Assembly (NCBI GenBank): GCA_023427575.1
Contig: JAEZAY010000551.1
Span: 1-9,125, forward strand
Origin: Bacteroidota bacterium
GTDB taxonomy: Bacteria > Bacteroidota > Bacteroidia > Chitinophagales > Chitinophagaceae
Reading direction: 5' to 3'
DNA: 9,125 nt
A program made the translations under genes and the position numbers. Under the pieces are notes generated by a model, which saw only the letters and a program-made list of their open reading frames with translations, ran no database searches and was not told the origin of the DNA. Shown here in pieces: positions 6,679 to 9,125 of this stretch; positions within the stretch are counted from its first letter, which is position 1; each line of letters begins with the position of its first letter.

Positions 6679-6725
6679 CTTTGCTTTTCTTACCTGCTTT
6701 GCGGGAAAAAAAAGAAAACGCAAAG
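6679..6725. other. Long imperfect hairpin in the DUF4290-thioredoxin gap
   Basis: CTTTGCTTTTCTT (6679-6691) pairs with AAGAAAACGCAAAG (6712-6725) with one bulged base. Inside it CCTGC (6693-6697) pairs with GCGGG (6701-6705), using one G-T pair and a TTT loop. It could be an RNA structure or a small dispersed repeat. It has no T run right after it, so it is not a standard terminator. The rest of 6531-6841 holds a promoter-like motif, short repeats and no convincing gene. Confidence 0.45.
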
Positions 6726-6772
6726 AATTCGGAAAAGCCCTTTAGAAGATTAAAACGGAGGGCAGTGATAAT

Positions 6773-6796
6773 GTGTAAATGTGCAAAAGTGCAAAT
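6773..6796. repeat. Three tandem 8-bp units (GTGYAAAW)
   Basis: GTGTAAAT (6773-6780), GTGCAAAA (6781-6788) and GTGCAAAT (6789-6796) are adjacent direct repeats. They are short, non-coding and between the DUF4290 and thioredoxin genes. They may be a remnant of a longer simple-sequence array. Confidence 0.6.
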
Positions 6797-6841
6797 TCCT
6801 ATTTTTTTATTCCTAAAACTAAAATAGTTGCTATCACGGAA

Positions 6842-7144
6842 TTAGCCTCCCGTAATGCCGCTAATAACCGATTCGATCTGCCTTGCCGGCACAACTCCGG
6901 ATTGCCTCCATTTTACCTGTCCATTCTGGAACAGGATCAGGGTGGGAACTCCCTGGACCTGGAAGGTTCTGGCCAGGTCCTGGTTTTTATCTACATCAAT
7001 CTTGATCACCCGGATCTTATCCTGGAATTTATCTTTCACCGCTTTCAAAATCGGAGGCATCATTTTACAGGGGCCGCACCATTCGGCGAAAAAATCCACC
7101 AATACCGGATCATCGGACTGAATCAGTTTGCTGAAAGGTTCCAT
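6842..7144 (-). CDS. Thioredoxin
   Basis: A 100-residue single-domain thioredoxin that reduces disulfides in cytoplasmic proteins, recycled by thioredoxin reductase. The active site EWCGPCK has Cys23 and Cys26, the cis-proline is in GVPT (Pro67), and the buried Asp is in VDFFAEW (Asp17). The fold landmarks RVIKIDVDKN and PTLILFQNGQ are present. No signal peptide or membrane segment is seen, so it is cytoplasmic. I chose the ATG at 7142-7144; a TTG three codons upstream (7151-7153) is open but unneeded. The gene diverges from rnhB. No clear intrinsic terminator follows; only a weak AT-rich inverted repeat (6799-6827) without a T run is seen. I leave the symbol blank because Bacteroidota often have several thioredoxins and paralogy cannot be judged here. 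Confidence 0.93.
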   Translation of the reverse strand: MEPFSKLIQSDDPVLVDFFAEWCGPCKMMPPILKAVKDKFQDKIRVIKIDVDKNQDLARTFQVQGVPTLILFQNGQVKWRQSGVVPARQIESVISGITGG

Positions 7145-7214
7145 ACAAATCAATTTACTATTTTTTTAGGCAAGGAACATACCAGCCCTCATCCGCGATT
7201 TTTCTGTACCCAGG

Positions 7215-7925
7215 ATGTGCATAAATAGAAATTCGAAAATTTCGGCTCTTATTCTTCTGCCCTTACATTTGAAAAAAAATCAGGTTCTGCTAAAACTCTG
7301 TTACCAAACCGAAAAAATGGAAGCCGGCTGCGATGAAGCTGGCAGAGGATGCCTTGCCGGCCCCGTTTTCGCCGCAGCGGTAATTTTGCCACCCGATTTT
7401 TATCATCCCCTATTAAATGATTCCAAACAGGTAACCGAGGAAAACCGCAACGAGCTGCGGAAATTTATTCAGGAGAACGCCGTTTGCTACAGTGTGGCCC
7501 AGGTAGACCATGAAGAAATTGACCGGATAAATATTTTACAGGCCTCATTTAAAGCAATGCATCTGGCCCTGGATTCCTTAAAGAAGCGCCCCAAAATGTT
7601 GCTGATCGACGGAAACCGGTTTTTAAAGTACCGGAGAACCCGCCATCACTGTATTGTAAAAGGCGACTCCACCTATGCGTCAATCGCAGCCGCAAGCATT
7701 CTGGCAAAAACCTTCAGGGATGAATATATGCTGAATCTTCATCCACAGTTCCCGCATTATAAGTGGAATACCAATAAGGGCTACGGAACCATCGAACACA
7801 GGCAGGCGATTCAACAACATGGATTATCGCCTTTTCATCGCAAAACTTTTCAATGGACAGCCCCCATGCTTGCCGCTTCGGAAGAAGATATCCTCGAACT
7901 TCAAAGCATTTCTCCGAAAAACTGA
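7215..7925 (+). CDS. rnhB: Ribonuclease HII
   Basis: An RNase HII that cuts the RNA strand of RNA/DNA hybrids and starts removal of ribonucleotides built into DNA. From the outer ATG it has 236 residues. The four catalytic carboxylates are visible: Asp40-Glu41 in GCDEAGRGCLAGPV, Asp132 in LLIDGNRF and Asp151 in VKGDSTYASIAAASILAK, followed by RDEYM and the NKGYGT / HGLSPFHRKTF substrate-strand motifs. The start is uncertain. Family similarity seems to begin near residue 25 (LLKLCYQTEKMEAG), so the first 20 or so residues are probably not translated. Inner choices are a TTG at 7269 (218 residues) and an ATG at 7317 (202 residues, beginning right before EAGCDE). I keep the outermost ATG because it is the only ATG covering all family sequence. 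The 3' end overlaps the convergent VOC-GNAT gene by 25 bp. Confidence 0.9.
   Translation: MCINRNSKISALILLPLHLKKNQVLLKLCYQTEKMEAGCDEAGRGCLAGPVFAAAVILPPDFYHPLLNDSKQVTEENRNELRKFIQENAVCYSVAQVDHEEIDRINILQASFKAMHLALDSLKKRPKMLLIDGNRFLKYRRTRHHCIVKGDSTYASIAAASILAKTFRDEYMLNLHPQFPHYKWNTNKGYGTIEHRQAIQQHGLSPFHRKTFQWTAPMLAASEEDILELQSISPKN
7264..7271 (+). promoter_or_regulatory. Candidate -7 promoter element near the rnhB start
   Basis: TACATTTG matches the Bacteroidota TAnnTTTG -7 consensus exactly. A TTTC about 20 nt upstream is one mismatch from a TTTG -33 element. If real, transcription starts near 7276-7280, so the ATG at 7215 could not be the start and translation would begin at an internal codon such as the ATG at 7317. 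It lies inside the longest reading frame, so it is weak evidence. Confidence 0.35.
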
Positions 7926-8854
7926 GGTTTTCTTTCAGCCCACTCATTTTTCAGCAAACCATAATAAATCGTATCCCGCCTTCTATTTGAATGCATTTGG
8001 GTATGACTTCTTAGCACTCCTTCCGGAATCATTCCTACTTTCAACAGCGCGGCCTTTGCCCTTTCATTAAGAAGGTCGGTTTTAATCTCCACCCGCTCCA
8101 TTTGCATTATCTCAAACGCAAAACTCAGCAGGGCAAATTTGGCATGTTTGTTCACACCAGCGCCTCTGAACTCATCGCCCAGCCAGCTCCATCCAATTTC
8201 GAGTCTTTTATCATAAAAAGAAATGTTCCCGTAACTGCTGCTTCCGCAAACCATATCTGTGTCCTTATCAATAATGGTAAAAGGCACCCGGGTTTGTTTT
8301 AGCTTTTCACGAAAATGATCGTCCATCCACTCGCGTAGTGAGACGGGATCGTTCAGATCACGGGTAAAATATTGCCAGGTTTCGGATGATGTTTTGATAG
8401 AACGGTAAATCTCTTCATCCGAATCCTGCATCAGTCGTAATAAAACCCGGGGGGTTTCCAAAGCAAATGATGAGGAGAAAAAACGATCGTACTGACTCGA
8501 AGGATCCGGCTTTCTTCCAAACAATAAGCGGTACCCGTTATTGTCGGAAACCGCAAAGGCGGTTTCGGCGCCAAACTGGCGCGGTTCCGGATCAGCCGGT
8601 TCTAAACCAGGATCCAGTAAATGGCGATAGAATTCCGGATTTTCCGCTTCAATAAATATAGCGGCAGAATGGTCAATATAATCGGGAGACTGTACAAAAC
8701 AAATTTCCGAAGAATCTTTTTTTAGGGTGCAGGTATGCGTTATATCGCTATCCGGATGATTGACCAGGGTAAAAAAAAGATTTTCCGTATAGAAGCGAAT
8801 GGTTTCTTTAAGATCGGAGGTTTTCAGCACAGGGGTCAACGATCGTATATGCAT
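7901..8854 (-). CDS. VOC (glyoxalase/bleomycin-resistance fold) - GNAT N-acetyltransferase fusion
   Basis: A 317-residue two-domain protein. Residues about 1-115 look like a vicinal-oxygen-chelate domain: RSLTPVLKTSDLKETIRFYTENL at the start and AVSDNNGYRLLFGR at the end, spaced as in glyoxalase/bleomycin-resistance proteins. The positions normally holding metal-binding His and Glu carry Thr/Pro and Leu, so metal-dependent catalysis looks doubtful. Residues about 130-310 are a RimJ/RimL-type GNAT domain: LETPRVLLRLMQDSD, the acetyl-CoA motif DEFRGAGVNKHAKFALL (227-243), and NERAKAALLKVGMIPEGVLR with RRDTIYYGLLKNEW at the end. GNAT proteins of this type acetylate protein N-termini, antibiotics or small amines; the target here is unknown. 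The ATG at 8852-8854 is followed directly by the VOC start. It lies 47 nt downstream of the Sua5-family gene, probably in one transcript, and overlaps the end of rnhB. Confidence 0.85.
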   Translation of the reverse strand: MHIRSLTPVLKTSDLKETIRFYTENLFFTLVNHPDSDITHTCTLKKDSSEICFVQSPDYIDHSAAIFIEAENPEFYRHLLDPGLEPADPEPRQFGAETAFAVSDNNGYRLLFGRKPDPSSQYDRFFSSSFALETPRVLLRLMQDSDEEIYRSIKTSSETWQYFTRDLNDPVSLREWMDDHFREKLKQTRVPFTIIDKDTDMVCGSSSYGNISFYDKRLEIGWSWLGDEFRGAGVNKHAKFALLSFAFEIMQMERVEIKTDLLNERAKAALLKVGMIPEGVLRSHTQMHSNRRRDTIYYGLLKNEWAERKPQFFGEML

Positions 8855-8901
8855 CAGCGTTGGTTTTGGTGGAGGCCGGTCAAACTTACATCAATTTTAA
8901 A

Positions 8902-9125
8902 TCAGAGTCCGGCCCATTCACCCATTCCTTCCCGCACTACAACCGGTTCCTCGCCGGTGCAGTCGATTACAGTGGATGGAACCATTCCGCCGGGCCCTCC
9001 ATCAACGATATAGTCTACCAGCTTATGAAATTTTTCATCCATGATTTCGGGATCGGTATATTCTTCCACCATCTCGCCGGGGAGGGAAGAGCTCAGTACA
9101 GGCCTTCCCAGTTCCTGCACAATGG
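8902..9125 (-). CDS. Sua5/YciO/YrdC-family protein, C-terminal part (5' end outside window)
   Basis: The last 73 residues of a minus-strand gene whose start lies beyond the right edge; the frame is open through the edge. The fragment contains IVQELGRPVLSSSLP, a TDPEIMDEKFHKLVDYIVDGG segment and PSTVIDCTGEEPVVVREGMGEW. This is the end of the single-domain YrdC/YciO fold, with the (S/T)(S/T)SL strand, the GG turn and the PSTVID strand. Sua5/YrdC proteins make threonylcarbamoyl-AMP from threonine, bicarbonate and ATP for the t6A37 modification of ANN-decoding tRNAs. The DPExxxxKxxxxVDxIxxGG spacing resembles the YciO subfamily, whose role is less certain. No extra Sua5 C-terminal domain is present. 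The family is well supported, the subfamily less so. Confidence 0.88.
   Translation of the reverse strand, partial: IVQELGRPVLSSSLPGEMVEEYTDPEIMDEKFHKLVDYIVDGGPGGMVPSTVIDCTGEEPVVVREGMGEWAGL

Noticed and set aside
6771..6827. 18-residue plus-strand frame (MCKCAKVQ...) with a GGAGGG at 6757-6762, 8 nt before its ATG
   Set aside because: It is built from the GTGCAAAT repeats and an AT-rich inverted repeat, resembles no known peptide, and Bacteroidota rely little on such ribosome-binding sites. Likely chance.
6799..6827. AT-rich inverted repeat CTATTTT...AAAATAG as a thioredoxin terminator
   Set aside because: The stem is short and AT-only apart from one pair, the loop is long, and no T run follows on the minus strand.

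Overview
The window looks like chromosomal core sequence from a member of the Bacteroidota or the related Balneolota/Rhodothermota. The clues are a DUF4290 protein (a family I know essentially only from this phylum group) next to murA, a TatC with the long first periplasmic loop seen in this group, an RNase HII with the GCDEAGRGCLAGPV signature, and three upstream matches to the Bacteroidota -7 promoter motif TAnnTTTG. Neighbouring genes look alike in base composition. I see no insertion sequence, integrase, tRNA, rRNA or CRISPR array.

Layout: (1) Positions 1-831 (+) hold the 3' part of a bacterial deoxyhypusine-synthase-like gene. It converges on rpiB across a perfect 14-bp stem flanked by A and T runs (878-910), a good bidirectional terminator. 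(2) Positions 929-6530 (-) hold six co-directional genes, read right to left: DUF4290, murA, gmk, a CNNM/CBS/CorC-type membrane protein, tatC and rpiB. A strong intrinsic terminator (5754-5783) separates DUF4290 from murA, and a -7-like element lies before tatC, so this is probably more than one transcript. (3) Positions 6531-6841 carry no convincing gene; they hold degenerate short repeats and a long hairpin. (4) A thioredoxin gene (-) and rnhB (+) diverge at about 7145-7214. (5) rnhB overlaps by 25 bp the end of a convergent gene encoding a VOC (glyoxalase-fold) plus GNAT acetyltransferase fusion. That gene lies downstream of the 3' part of a Sua5/YciO/YrdC-family gene, which runs off the right edge.

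Most genes are housekeeping: peptidoglycan precursor synthesis (murA), nucleotide metabolism (gmk), protein export (tatC), the pentose phosphate pathway (rpiB), redox (thioredoxin) and RNA/DNA hybrid repair (rnhB). I do not see a clearly new multi-gene system. The points most worth a second look are the altered polyamine pocket of the deoxyhypusine-synthase-like enzyme, the Cys-to-Asp active site of MurA (predicting intrinsic fosfomycin insensitivity), the VOC-GNAT fusion with apparently lost metal ligands, and the Arg/Asn/Asp repeat tail of the DUF4290 protein.
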